DNA of 64,000 nucleotides from NCBI GenBank assembly GCA_903835255.1, contig CAILMI010000014.1:38955-102954 (forward strand), in the 5' to 3' direction. Position numbers and translations under genes: made by a program. Of the stretch, positions 52,168 to 61,275 are shown piece by piece. A model generated the notes under the pieces. It worked only from the letters and a program-made list of their open reading frames with translations. It was not told where the DNA came from and searched no databases. Source of the DNA: an uncultured Verrucomicrobia subdivision 3 bacterium (lineage in GTDB: Bacteria > Verrucomicrobiota > Verrucomicrobiia > Limisphaerales > UBA11358). Position 1 is the first letter of the stretch. The number at the start of each line of letters is the position of its first letter.

Positions 52168-52488
52168 CTAGGGCGGTGGAGAGGGGACTCCTGAAAGCCG
52201 TCGCAGAAAGTCGAAGGAGTAAAGGCCGGTCTGATGCCCATCTCCCCAGAGCGGTTGGAGGGCGTATCCGCCCACCCGCGCCATCCGGATCAGTTCAAAC
52301 GCCGCCGCCGTGAGTGGCTGCGTGGGGTTTTTGTGAAGATGGCCCAGGATATCGGTCTCGCCCTGGCAGACCGCGCACGGGCAGGCGCGGCGCAACTGTT
52401 CCATCGGGATGAAACTCTCCAGGCCGTCCGGCCACTTGATCGCCAGTTCCTTGCCGATGAGTTGGAGGTCGTCGGGCTGCATCAGCAT
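52168..52488 (-). CDS. DUF971 (GBBH-like N-terminal domain) protein
   Basis: 106 residues, one complete DUF971 domain: LAIKWPDGLESFIPMEQLRRACPCAVCQGE with paired cysteines, then VGGYALQPLWGDGHQTGLYSFDFLR. The fold binds metal in gamma-butyrobetaine hydroxylase, and stand-alone forms occur in Fe-S or Mrp-related settings. No neighbour suggests a specific role. Ends with a short Pro-rich tail. Confidence 0.88.
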   Translation of the reverse strand: MLMQPDDLQLIGKELAIKWPDGLESFIPMEQLRRACPCAVCQGETDILGHLHKNPTQPLTAAAFELIRMARVGGYALQPLWGDGHQTGLYSFDFLRRLSGVPSPPP

Positions 52489-52754
52489 CGGGCCACCGCT
52501 CGTTGGGCGCTCGCCTGCATCGCACCTGGCCGCGACACCCGATCCGCCGCCCGGTCAGGCCGGGAACGGTTGCGGTTCTCCGCTCGAGGGCACGCCTGTG
52601 AGCCTCGGCGGACGCCTGTCACTGGAGGAAGCGGGTGTGTCATGTCACTGTCCAGTGAACCCCACAGACTTGTTCAAGTCTAGGTTTATTGTGAGGCGGA
52701 TGAATATCAAGAACGGGGCTCCGCACCATGACTTTGTCCGGCGCGGCTACGGGG

Positions 52755-53561
52755 TCACCCCCCGAAGGCAGAGTAGTGCCGGATTCCGCGGCGCCACATG
52801 TAGCGGGCGAGGCCGTACATGGCCAGCACCCAGAATCCCTGGGTCAGGAGGTGCCAGCCGACCTCCGCCCCCTGAATCTTTCCCATGTAAATGCCAATGG
52901 GGGCGTACAGCATGGAGGGGAAGGGGGTAAACGCCAGCACCTGCTGCAGCTCGGGTGGCAGGAGGTCCAAGGGAAAGAGGTGCCCGCTGGCAAGGTATTC
53001 GAACGCAAACAGGATGAAGATGAAGGTGGAGATTTCCAGCACCCAGAAGGCGAGCAGCGCCATGGAGTAGGATAGGAAAAACTGCAGCAGCGCCGTCAGC
53101 GCCAGGGAAACCGGAAAGGCGACCAGGGCGAGGCCGCTGGCGGGGGCCATGCAATAGTCGCGGAAATAGAAAAGAAACACGGCCAGCGGCACGGCCGCCA
53201 TCATCACAAAGGCGAGCCGGCCGGAAAAGAAAAGCCAGAGGCGGTACCAGAGATAATCCATGGGCTTGAGGAGGAACTGGCTGATGTTGCCCTCGCGGAT
53301 GTCGGCGGCAATCTGCCAGTCGTCTTCATTGACGGCGGTGAGCACATCCACCACGGCCACCAGGATGTAATAAAAAACCATCTGCGCTTCGGTGTAGCCG
53401 GAGAGCACGTGGCCCGGGCCGTTCGCTGAGTAGATGGTCCGCCACAGCGAGAGCATGGCGAAGAGGGGGATGAAGCTGAACAACGTCCGCGTCAGATAAT
53501 TGAAGCGGTAGGTCAGGTTGTTCTGGAGGCCGATGCCCAGGACGTGCCAGTATTTTTTCAA
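52755..53561 (-). CDS. ABC-2 type transporter permease
   Basis: 268 residues, six hydrophobic segments. N-terminal QNNLTYRFNYLTRTLFSF, then ADIREGNISQFLLKPMDYLWYRL and FLLYFRDYC-like, typical of ABC2_membrane_6 (DUF990-like) permeases that normally come as two permeases plus an ATPase. No ATPase or second permease adjoins: upstream is glgP on the other strand, and 266 bp downstream is DUF971. It must work with subunits encoded elsewhere or be a leftover. Confidence 0.85.
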   Translation of the reverse strand: MKKYWHVLGIGLQNNLTYRFNYLTRTLFSFIPLFAMLSLWRTIYSANGPGHVLSGYTEAQMVFYYILVAVVDVLTAVNEDDWQIAADIREGNISQFLLKPMDYLWYRLWLFFSGRLAFVMMAAVPLAVFLFYFRDYCMAPASGLALVAFPVSLALTALLQFFLSYSMALLAFWVLEISTFIFILFAFEYLASGHLFPLDLLPPELQQVLAFTPFPSMLYAPIGIYMGKIQGAEVGWHLLTQGFWVLAMYGLARYMWRRGIRHYSAFGG

Positions 53562-53706
53562 CGCGTCGATTTTAGCCGGGAACCGGCCCGGAACGCCAAG
53601 GATAATTTGTTTGCCGATTCATTTTCGTTGGGCTAGTTTTCGGCCGCTCTGGCACCGGATCTAGGCAGGCGCCCAAGGAAGCGACAGACCGTCCCCTCAA
53701 ATTTTT

Positions 53707-55893
53707 ATGAAGAACCACCCCTTGACCCCCGATGAATTGAACGAGTTGGTGGACGGTCTGGGCCGGCTGTCCCGAAATCTCTGGTGGAGCTGGGATCAGG
53801 AGGCGCAGGATCTGTTTCAGGAGCTGTCGCCGCGCGCCTGGCAGGATCTCTATCACAACGCCGCGGCGGTGCTGCGCGAGGTGTCGGACTACGAGCTGCG
53901 GGCGCGCCTGCAGGATAAGGGGTTTGCCGGCCGCGTCCGCGCGGTGCTTAACAATTTCCAGGCCTACCTCGCCGAGAAGAAAACCTGGGGACATCAGCAT
54001 GCGCCGGATCTTCATGCGCACCCGGTGGCCTATTTCTCCGCCGAGTTCGGCTTCCACGAATCGCTGCCCATTGCGGCGGGCGGGTTGGGCATCTTGGCCG
54101 GGGATCACACCAAGTCGGCAAGCGATCTCGGTCTGGGCTTTGTCGGTATCAGCCTGTTTTACCGCGAAGGGTATTTTCAGCAGGCGATCGATTCGAACAA
54201 CTGGCAGACGGAGTTTTATAATCCAGTCGACCCGCAGAACGTGCCGGTGGAGCCGCTGCTGGACGCCAAGGGCGGGCGCGTGGTGTGCGAGGTGGAAATC
54301 GGCATGAGCCGCGTCCATTTCCAGGCCTGGCGCGTCAACGTCGGTCGCGTGCCGGTCTATCTGCTGGACACGAACCGCCCGGAAAACGAGCAGCATTTCA
54401 GGGACCTGACGCTGCGGGTGTACGGGGGCGACAGCACCACGCGAATCATGCAGGAGATGCTGCTGGGCATCGGCGGCACCCGCCTGCTCCGTAAACTGGG
54501 CGTGGCGCCCTCCACTTTCCACATGAACGAGGGCCACGCGGCGTTTCTTACTCTGGAACTGGTCCGGGAAAAAATAGCCGCGGGGAAGAACTTTTCCGAC
54601 GCCCTGGCCGCCGCCAAGGCGGAATGCCATTTCACCACGCACACCCCGGTTGAGGCGGGACACGATCGCTTCACTCCGGCCCTGATGGACTATGCTATGC
54701 AGGGATTTCGGGCGCAGCTGCCCGTGCCCTTCTCCGACCTCATGGGGCTGGGCCGCGTGAACCCAGCCGATGCGCACGAATCCTTCTGCATGACGGTGCT
54801 GGCCTTGAAGGTTTCCCGCTCCGCCAACGGCGTCAGTGCACTGCATGGACAGATCAGTCGCGAGATGTGGCAGTCCCTCTATCCCCACACGCCGGTCGAC
54901 AGGGTTCCCATCGGTCATATTACCAATGGCATCCATCTCCTCGGCTGGATGAAGGGGACGGTTCGAAAGTTCTGGCAGAGGAAGCTTGCCTCCAACGGGG
55001 ATGGCATCCTGAAAATGTGGGATGAGAAGTACGGGCGCGAATGGGCGTCGGCGATCAATCATACGGATTTCTGGGCCAAGATGGCGGATCCGGCATTCGT
55101 GTCCGACGAGGAGATCTGGGCGCTGCGCTACAAGCTGCGTCGCGAACTCATCGAATACGCGCGCCGCCGCCTGCTGCTCCAGCAGCATCGGGTCACCGCC
55201 GGCGATTTCATCCGCTTCGACCGTCTGCTCAACCCGGATGCCCTCACCATCGGCTTCGCGCGCCGCTTCGCCACCTACAAGCGCGCTCCCCTGATTTTTC
55301 ACCAGTTTAAAAACATCGTCCGGCTCGCCCACGACAAGCACCGGCCGGTGCAGTTTATCTTTGCGGGCAAAGCGCATCCGCGCGACGATGAGGGCAAGAA
55401 GTTCATTCAGCATATCATTCACCTGAGCAAGCACAGCGAGCTGGCCGGACACCTGGTGTTCTTGGAGAACTATGATATTCACATCGCGCGCCAAATGGTC
55501 TCGGGCTGCGACATCTGGCTGAACAATCCGCGCCGGCCGCTGGAGGCCTCCGGAACCAGCGGCATGAAGTCCAGCTGCCACGGGTGCATGAACCTAAGCA
55601 TTCTCGACGGCTGGTGGCGCGAAGGCTACGACGGCTCCAACGGCTTCGCCATCGGCCCGGATTCCCATCCCGATAATGTAGCCGAGCAGGACCGGGTGGA
55701 CAGCGCCAACCTCTATCACACGCTGACCGACGAGGTCATCCCGATGTTTTATAACCGCGACGCTCAGGGAATCCCCCGGGAATGGATCCAGCGGATCCGT
55801 CGCACTATGATCACCCTGGTGCCTCAATTCACCACCGACCGCATGGTCAAGGAGTACACCCACCAGTATTATCAGTCGCGGCCGGCTGCCTGA
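53707..55893 (+). CDS. glgP: Alpha-glucan (glycogen) phosphorylase, short GlgP type
   Basis: 728 residues. An N-terminal DUF3417 domain (LSRNLWWSWDQEAQDLFQ) is followed by the GT35 catalytic region: YFSAEFGFHESLPIAAGGLG, FHMNEGHAAF and EASGTSGMKSSCHG with the pyridoxal-phosphate lysine at about 621. The protein type is the archaeal/thermophile-like maltodextrin phosphorylase, lacking the C-terminal regulatory features of the large enzyme. It releases glucose-1-phosphate from glycogen. Start MKNHPLTPDELNE follows a 4-bp gap after TTTTT. Confidence 0.93.
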   Translation: MKNHPLTPDELNELVDGLGRLSRNLWWSWDQEAQDLFQELSPRAWQDLYHNAAAVLREVSDYELRARLQDKGFAGRVRAVLNNFQAYLAEKKTWGHQHAPDLHAHPVAYFSAEFGFHESLPIAAGGLGILAGDHTKSASDLGLGFVGISLFYREGYFQQAIDSNNWQTEFYNPVDPQNVPVEPLLDAKGGRVVCEVEIGMSRVHFQAWRVNVGRVPVYLLDTNRPENEQHFRDLTLRVYGGDSTTRIMQEMLLGIGGTRLLRKLGVAPSTFHMNEGHAAFLTLELVREKIAAGKNFSDALAAAKAECHFTTHTPVEAGHDRFTPALMDYAMQGFRAQLPVPFSDLMGLGRVNPADAHESFCMTVLALKVSRSANGVSALHGQISREMWQSLYPHTPVDRVPIGHITNGIHLLGWMKGTVRKFWQRKLASNGDGILKMWDEKYGREWASAINHTDFWAKMADPAFVSDEEIWALRYKLRRELIEYARRRLLLQQHRVTAGDFIRFDRLLNPDALTIGFARRFATYKRAPLIFHQFKNIVRLAHDKHRPVQFIFAGKAHPRDDEGKKFIQHIIHLSKHSELAGHLVFLENYDIHIARQMVSGCDIWLNNPRRPLEASGTSGMKSSCHGCMNLSILDGWWREGYDGSNGFAIGPDSHPDNVAEQDRVDSANLYHTLTDEVIPMFYNRDAQGIPREWIQRIRRTMITLVPQFTTDRMVKEYTHQYYQSRPAA

Positions 55894-55981
55894 TGCCCCG
55901 GGCTGCAGGGGTTCGGGGGGGAGGTTCGGGCCGGCTTCGCGGCAGGAAATTCTTTACAGTTTTTCAAGCAATCCCCACAGT

Positions 55982-57997
55982 ATGCGCGTGATGATCGACA
56001 ATGCCACTGGGGTTCGGACGGCGGTGCCGCCCGCCGCGGCCCCGTCCGGCTTCGTACATGATTTGGAGGCGGCCATTGGGAGGTCGCAGGGCTTTCTGCT
56101 CGGTGAACAAAAACCGGAAGGGTACTGGGTCGGAGAACTGATAGTGGACTCCACGCTCGTTTCCGACATAGTGGCCTATCATCATTGGAACCGAAGCGTG
56201 GATGCGGGCTGGCAGCGCAAGGCGGTCCATCGCCTCTTTTCCATGCAGCTGCCCGATGGCGGCTGGAATATTTATCCCGGAGGTCCGTCCGAGGTGAACG
56301 CCACCATCAAGGCCTATCTCGCCCTCAAACTGGCGGGCGTGCCGGTGACCGATCCCCGCATGTTGAAGGCGCGCGAGGTGGCGCTCCATTTCGGGGGCGT
56401 GCCGCGCATGAACACCTTCTCCAAGCTGTTCCTAGCCCTGATCGGGCTCTTCCCCTGGAAATACGTTCCCACCATCCCCTGCGAGGTGCTTTTCATCGGG
56501 AAATGGTTCCATGTGAATTTCTGGGACATGAGTAACTGGTCGCGCGGCATGATCGTGCCGTTGTCCATCATTAACCATTTTAAGCCCACCCGATCGGTGT
56601 CCGTCACCCTCGACGAGCTTTATCCCGAGGGCATCCATGATCGGGATCTGGCCCTGGCGCGCGACCCGCAGCGGTTCACGCTCCGGAACTTCTTTCTCTG
56701 GCTCGACCGGCTCCACAAGCTGGCCGAACGCTTCGCCCGCCGCGGCCTTCATCCCTTCCGCAAACCGGCCCTGAGAAAAGCCGAGCAGTGGATGCTCGAA
56801 CGCTTCGAGGGATCGGATGGGCTGGCTGCTATTTTTCCGGCGATGCTCAATTCGCTGATCGCCCTCAAGGCGCTCGGCTATCCCGACCACCATCCGCAGG
56901 TGGTCCGCGCCGCACGCGAGCTGAAGCGGCTCGAGCATGAGACCGAAGACGACGTGCGCATCGAGCCGTGCTTCTCGCCGGTCTGGGACACCGCCATCGT
57001 CCTGATGTGCCTGGCCGAGTCGGAGTTGCCAGCGGATCATCCCCGGCTGATGCAGGCGGCCGAGTGGTTGATGAACAAGGAAATCCGGTTTGCCGGCGAC
57101 TGGATCCATAAAAACCCGGCCAAGGTCGAGCCCAGCGGCTGGGTCTTTGAATATGCCAACAAATGGAACCCGGATGTGGACGATACGGCCATGGTGCTGC
57201 TCGCGCTGCGGAAAATCCCGACAGCCAATCCCGCAAAGCGGGACGAATGCTTCCGGCGCGGGCTGGCGTGGATGATGACCTTCCAGTGCAAGGATGGCGG
57301 ATGGGCGGCGTTCGACAAGGATTGCACCAATAACATTTTGGAAAAAGTCCCCTTCGCCGACCACAACGCCATGCTCGATCCGGAATGCGCCGACATCACC
57401 GCGCGCATCCTGGAACTGCTCGGCCGCGAGGGGGTCAGTCACGACCATCCGCAGGTCAAAGCCGCGCTGCAATACATTCGGAAACATCAGGAAGAGGACG
57501 GCTCCTGGTACGGCCGCTGGGGGGTGAATTACATTTACGGAACCTGGCAGGTGCTGCGCGGGATGCGCGCGCTGAAGCTGGACATGGATCAGCCGTGGCT
57601 GCGCCGCGGCGGCGCGTGGCTGGAAAGCGTTCAGCACGAGGATGGCGGATGGGGTGAGCGCTGCAACACCTACGACGACCCGGTATTTAAAGGATGCGGT
57701 CCTAGCACCGCCTCGCAGACGGCATGGGCCGTCATGGGGTTGTGCGCCTTTGATGATCCGGAGAATCCCGCGCTCAAGCGGGGAATTGAGTATCTGACGC
57801 GCGCGCAAAACTCCGACGGATCGTGGACGGAGCACGAGGCCACTGGCACCGGTTTCCCGAAGGTTTTTTATCTGAAATACGACATCTACCGCAACGCTTG
57901 GCCGCTGCTCGCGCTAGCAACCTACCGGCAGATTCTCCGCCGCGCGACGGCCGTCCACAAGAACGGCGCTGTCCGCCGGGAAACCGCCCTGGCCTGA
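55982..57997 (+). CDS. shc: Squalene-hopene cyclase
   Basis: 671 residues. The catalytic acid motif is PDVDDTAMVL near residue 398, and several QW repeats occur (QLPDGGWNIYP, QCKDGGWAAFD, QEEDGSWYGRWG, QHEDGGWGE, QNSDGSWTE). It folds squalene to hopene or diplopterol at the membrane. The SHC clade is supported by GGWAAFDKD around the active site. No squalene synthase gene is in the window. Confidence 0.94.
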   Translation: MRVMIDNATGVRTAVPPAAAPSGFVHDLEAAIGRSQGFLLGEQKPEGYWVGELIVDSTLVSDIVAYHHWNRSVDAGWQRKAVHRLFSMQLPDGGWNIYPGGPSEVNATIKAYLALKLAGVPVTDPRMLKAREVALHFGGVPRMNTFSKLFLALIGLFPWKYVPTIPCEVLFIGKWFHVNFWDMSNWSRGMIVPLSIINHFKPTRSVSVTLDELYPEGIHDRDLALARDPQRFTLRNFFLWLDRLHKLAERFARRGLHPFRKPALRKAEQWMLERFEGSDGLAAIFPAMLNSLIALKALGYPDHHPQVVRAARELKRLEHETEDDVRIEPCFSPVWDTAIVLMCLAESELPADHPRLMQAAEWLMNKEIRFAGDWIHKNPAKVEPSGWVFEYANKWNPDVDDTAMVLLALRKIPTANPAKRDECFRRGLAWMMTFQCKDGGWAAFDKDCTNNILEKVPFADHNAMLDPECADITARILELLGREGVSHDHPQVKAALQYIRKHQEEDGSWYGRWGVNYIYGTWQVLRGMRALKLDMDQPWLRRGGAWLESVQHEDGGWGERCNTYDDPVFKGCGPSTASQTAWAVMGLCAFDDPENPALKRGIEYLTRAQNSDGSWTEHEATGTGFPKVFYLKYDIYRNAWPLLALATYRQILRRATAVHKNGAVRRETALA

Positions 57998-58004
57998 GAA
58001 ACTC

Positions 58005-59120
58005 ATGGGCTCGCTTTATCGAAATTGGGTACGCCCGCGTCTCTTCGCGCAGGAGGCGGAGGACGCCCATGATTCAGCCCTCCGTCATCTGGCCCGCGTC
58101 AGCCGCAGCCGCCCCGCCTGCAGCCTGCTCGGCAGTCTCTACGGGGCGACCCCGCTGCCGGTGACGGTCTGGGGCCTCCTGTTTCCCAATCCCGTAGGTC
58201 TGGCGGCGGGCATGGACAAGCACGCCGCCGCCGTGCCGGCTTGGGAAAAACTTGGGCTGGGCTTCTGCGAACTCGGCGGAGTGACCTGGCACGCGCAACC
58301 GGGCAATCCGAAACCCCGGATGTTCCGCATTGCCGCCGCGGACGCTATCATCAACCGGATGGGGTTCAATAATCCCGGCGCGCCCGCCCTCGCTGAAAAA
58401 CTGGCCGACTGGAAACGGCGCGGACGCTGGCCCTCGGCTCCGGTTGGCATCAACCTCGGGAAATCCAAAGTGACGCCGCTGGAAGACGCCGCCCGGGATT
58501 ATGCGGATTCCTTTCGGGCCCTGCGGGACTTCGCTGATTTTTTCGTCGTCAACGTCAGTTCGCCGAATACACCCGGACTCCGGCAACTTCAGGACAAAGC
58601 CGCACTGGATGAAATCCTCGCCGCTATCCAAGAGCAGAATTCTCTGGGTGCTAAAGATTCCAAACCGGTCCTCGTCAAAGTGGCTCCCGATCTCTCCTTC
58701 GACGCGCTCGATGAAATCCTCGGGCTGGTCGCCCCCCGCCGCATCGCCGGCATCGTGGCAACCAACACAACGATCACGCGTCCGGCAACGGGCGATGCCG
58801 CCGCGCAAAAAATCTATGCCGAAAGCGGCGGCCTGAGCGGCCGGCCGGTGCAGGCGCGCAGCACGGAAATGATCCGGCATCTGTACCGGCAGACCCGGGG
58901 ACAGCTCCCCCTGATTGGCGTGGGTGGCATTTTCACCGCAGAGGATGCCTGGGAAAAGATTACGGCGGGCGCTTCGCTTGTGCAGATTTACACTGGGCTG
59001 GTCTATGAAGGGCCGGGCATTGCCAAAGACATTGTGTCCGGTTTGAAGCGAAAACTGGCCGCGGCCGGCCTCACGAGTTTGCAACAGGCGGTGGGATTGA
59101 ATCATGTCCAACCTCTTTGA
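58005..59120 (+). CDS. pyrD: Dihydroorotate dehydrogenase (quinone), class 2
   Basis: 371 residues. MGSLYRNWVRPRLFAQEAEDAH is the membrane-associating helix of class 2 enzymes. Then PNPVGLAAGMDKHAAAVP, the catalytic serine in NVSSPNTPGLRQLQ, VKVAPDL and GVGGIFTAEDAWEKITAGASLVQIYT. FMN enzyme of pyrimidine synthesis feeding electrons to quinone. Starts 7 bp after the cyclase stop; the next gene overlaps it by 17 bp. Confidence 0.94.
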   Translation: MGSLYRNWVRPRLFAQEAEDAHDSALRHLARVSRSRPACSLLGSLYGATPLPVTVWGLLFPNPVGLAAGMDKHAAAVPAWEKLGLGFCELGGVTWHAQPGNPKPRMFRIAAADAIINRMGFNNPGAPALAEKLADWKRRGRWPSAPVGINLGKSKVTPLEDAARDYADSFRALRDFADFFVVNVSSPNTPGLRQLQDKAALDEILAAIQEQNSLGAKDSKPVLVKVAPDLSFDALDEILGLVAPRRIAGIVATNTTITRPATGDAAAQKIYAESGGLSGRPVQARSTEMIRHLYRQTRGQLPLIGVGGIFTAEDAWEKITAGASLVQIYTGLVYEGPGIAKDIVSGLKRKLAAAGLTSLQQAVGLNHVQPL

Positions 59121-59469
59121 ACATCACACTCAGCCGCTGCTGCCGCGCAAGGTCTATTACCGGCGCGTCGTGCGGACGTCCCTCGCAGGCATGGCCGCTC
59201 TGGCCGGGTCGCTGGGTATCGGAATGGTCGGCTATCATACGCTGGAGCATCTGCCCTGGCAGGATGCTTTCTTGAACGCCGCCATGATTCTCTCTGGCAT
59301 GGGACCGGTGGCCACCATGCAGACCGGCGAGGGCAAGCTGTTTGCCGGATGTTATGCGCTCTTCAGCGGCATTGTTTTGATCATGTCGCTGGGCATCATT
59401 TTCTCTCCGGTTGTCCATCGCTTCCTCCACCGGTTTCATCTCGAGGGCGAAAAGCGCCGCCAATCCTAG
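59104..59469 (+). CDS. Small membrane protein, possible ion-channel-like
   Basis: 121 residues with three hydrophobic segments, about 25-47, 52-68 (partly amphipathic: WQDAFLNAAMILSGMGPV) and 80-105 (GKLFAGCYALFSGIVLIMSLGII), then a basic, His-rich C-terminus. The layout is similar to the two-helix pore module of potassium channels, but the TVGYG selectivity filter is replaced by LSGMGPV, so conduction is uncertain. Overlaps pyrD by 17 bp. Confidence 0.7.
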   Translation: MSNLFEHHTQPLLPRKVYYRRVVRTSLAGMAALAGSLGIGMVGYHTLEHLPWQDAFLNAAMILSGMGPVATMQTGEGKLFAGCYALFSGIVLIMSLGIIFSPVVHRFLHRFHLEGEKRRQS

Positions 59470-59480
59470 ACGGGCGGTTT

Positions 59481-59809
59481 TAATCCAAATTCCGAAACCG
59501 GCCTCGCCGATCATGGCAGGGATAGCACCGTTGCGCTGTCCCCGCCCGCGCGCAGCGGGCGGAACAAATTGAGCTATGGCAGTTCAACTGAACCTTGGGA
59601 CATCCGCAGGTAGGGTGGGCAGTCCTCTGCCCGCCGCTGCTGCCAACCCACGCGTGCGGATTGACCACGACGGCGCGCCCGGAGCGCCCTACCTGCCCCA
59701 AAGTTGCCAAGAACTGCTATAGGTTTCACTCGCCACCTCACTCGTTCCGTCGCCTGTTAACAGGCCGAGGCAGCGTGCCATCCCTATCCCATTCCGGAAT
59801 TCGGGCTAA
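59481..59809. repeat. MITE-like element 6
   Basis: About 329 bp between the small membrane protein and dapF. Left end AATCCAAATTCCGAAACC (59482-59499), right end ATTCCGGAATTCGGGCTA (59791-59808). It contains the R2 short repeat (59611-59694). No gene inside. Confidence 0.55.
59611..59694. repeat. Short dispersed repeat R2, copy 3
   Basis: TAGGGTGGGCAGTCCTCTGC, then CGCCGCTGCTGCCAA..., TGACCACGACGGCGCGCCC, ending GGAGCGCCCTACCTG. Same unit as at 28784 and 29017. The AGTTCAACTGAAC just upstream also matches sequence before copy 1. Confidence 0.6.
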
Positions 59810-59923
59810 AGACATGGCTTCCACTCTCGGCCGCTCTTTCCCTACTGCTTTTGCTATCACCCCGAATATTGCGGCATCACTCGTTTGATTTACACCCGAG
59901 CCTGCTCCCGCTACTCTTGTCGT

Positions 59924-60766
59924 ATGAAGATTGCGTTCACCAAGTATCATGCGCTCGGCAATGATTACATTGTCATCCATCCGAAAGATCTGTCCTCTCC
60001 CTTGACCACCGACCAGGTCAGGACCCTCTGCCACCGCAATTACGGCGTCGGGTCCGACGGGATTTTGCTCGGGCCGCTCCCCTCCGCGACTGCCCTCTGT
60101 GCCCTGAAAATTTACAATCCGGACGGCAGCCTTGCGGAGAAAAGTGGCAATGGCCTCCGAATCTTCTCTCGCTATCTCTGGGACACCCGGCAGGTGGGCG
60201 CCGAGGAATTTGCCATCCAGACTGACGGCGGTCTGGTGCGATCCACGGTATTCGATGATGGCAGACAGGTCCGGGTGGAGATGGGTCGCGTGAGCTTCGA
60301 CAGCGGCCAGATTCCCGTCACCGGGCCCCAGCGCGACGTCCTCAACGAGACCCTGGTTGCGGGCGGACGGGAGTTCACTTTCTGCGCGGCGACCATTGGG
60401 AATCCCCACTGCGTCCTGCCGCTGCCCGAGATCAGCGCCGTGCTGGCCCATCAATACGGCCCGCTGCTGGAAACTCACCCGAATTTTCCGCGCAAGACCA
60501 ACGTGCAATTCCTGAAGGTGCTCGACCGGGCGAACATCCAGATCGAAATCTGGGAGCGCGGCGCGGGCTACACACTGGCCAGCGGCAGCAGCAGCAGCGC
60601 CGCCGCCGCCGTGGCGCGCCGGATGGGCTGGGTGGACCGCCATGTCTCCGTCCACTGCCCCGGGGGCGTGATCCAGATTGATATCGGCGAGGATTACGCG
60701 ATTTGCATGACCGGCGGCGTCACGCGGGTCGCCGAGGGCGTGACCAGCCCCGAAATGTTGGGATGA
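59924..60766 (+). CDS. dapF: Diaminopimelate epimerase-like protein, Ser in place of both catalytic Cys
   Basis: 280 residues from the ATG at 59924; the 13 upstream in-frame residues are not conserved. Two-lobed DapF fold: FTKYHALGNDYIVI, GVGSDGILLG, NPDGSLAEKSGNGLR (Ser74), TIGNPHCVLP and ERGAGYTLASGSSSS (Ser220). In known epimerases positions 73 and 217 (H. influenzae numbering) are cysteines that swap the proton at the alpha carbon; here both are serine (AGT at 60143, AGC at 60581). The rest of the substrate pocket is kept. Either an altered enzyme or a divergent family. Confidence 0.85.
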   Translation: MKIAFTKYHALGNDYIVIHPKDLSSPLTTDQVRTLCHRNYGVGSDGILLGPLPSATALCALKIYNPDGSLAEKSGNGLRIFSRYLWDTRQVGAEEFAIQTDGGLVRSTVFDDGRQVRVEMGRVSFDSGQIPVTGPQRDVLNETLVAGGREFTFCAATIGNPHCVLPLPEISAVLAHQYGPLLETHPNFPRKTNVQFLKVLDRANIQIEIWERGAGYTLASGSSSSAAAAVARRMGWVDRHVSVHCPGGVIQIDIGEDYAICMTGGVTRVAEGVTSPEMLG

Positions 60767-60858
60767 ATCCTTCCGGCGTGGATTCGTGAAATTCACGTCA
60801 AAATGGATTTGTGAATTCGCCCAATCCGCGTAATCTGAGGCCGCACTTTTATTAAATT

Positions 60859-61242
60859 ATGAGCAATGTTCCTTCCGATCTGAAATACGCCAAATCTCAC
60901 GAATGGGTCCGCGTCAGCGGCGACACCGCCGTCGTCGGCATCACCGACCACGCGCAGGCGGAGTTGACGGATATTGTGTTTGTGGAACTGCCCGCTCTGG
61001 GGCGACGCGTCAAAGCCGGCGAAGCCTGTGCGGTGGTGGAATCCGTGAAGACCGCCAGCGACATCTACGCGCCCGTCAGCGGTGAGATCACCGAACTGAA
61101 CACGACGGTGGCGGCCAATCCCGCCCTGGCCAACACCGAGCCCTATGCCGGCGGATGGTTTTTCAAAATGAAGCTGAGCCAGCCCGGCGAACTGACCGCT
61201 CTGCTCTCGCCGGAAGATTATAAGAAGCAGATTGGCGGGTGA
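60859..61242 (+). CDS. gcvH: Glycine cleavage system H protein
   Basis: 127 residues. Lipoyl-domain fold: YAKSHEWVRVSGDTAVVGITDHAQ, then VVESVKTASDIYAPVSGEI with the lipoylated lysine. Carries the aminomethyl group from P to T protein. It lies one gene away from lipA, which makes its cofactor. Confidence 0.95.
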   Translation: MSNVPSDLKYAKSHEWVRVSGDTAVVGITDHAQAELTDIVFVELPALGRRVKAGEACAVVESVKTASDIYAPVSGEITELNTTVAANPALANTEPYAGGWFFKMKLSQPGELTALLSPEDYKKQIGG

Positions 61243-61275
61243 GTGGATATCAATGTTTGAATCGCTCCCGAGCTG

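Noticed and set aside
53572..55581. Minus-strand open frame of 669 codons
   Set aside because: Antisense of the glycogen phosphorylase gene, which has full catalytic motifs; no domain in the minus-strand product.
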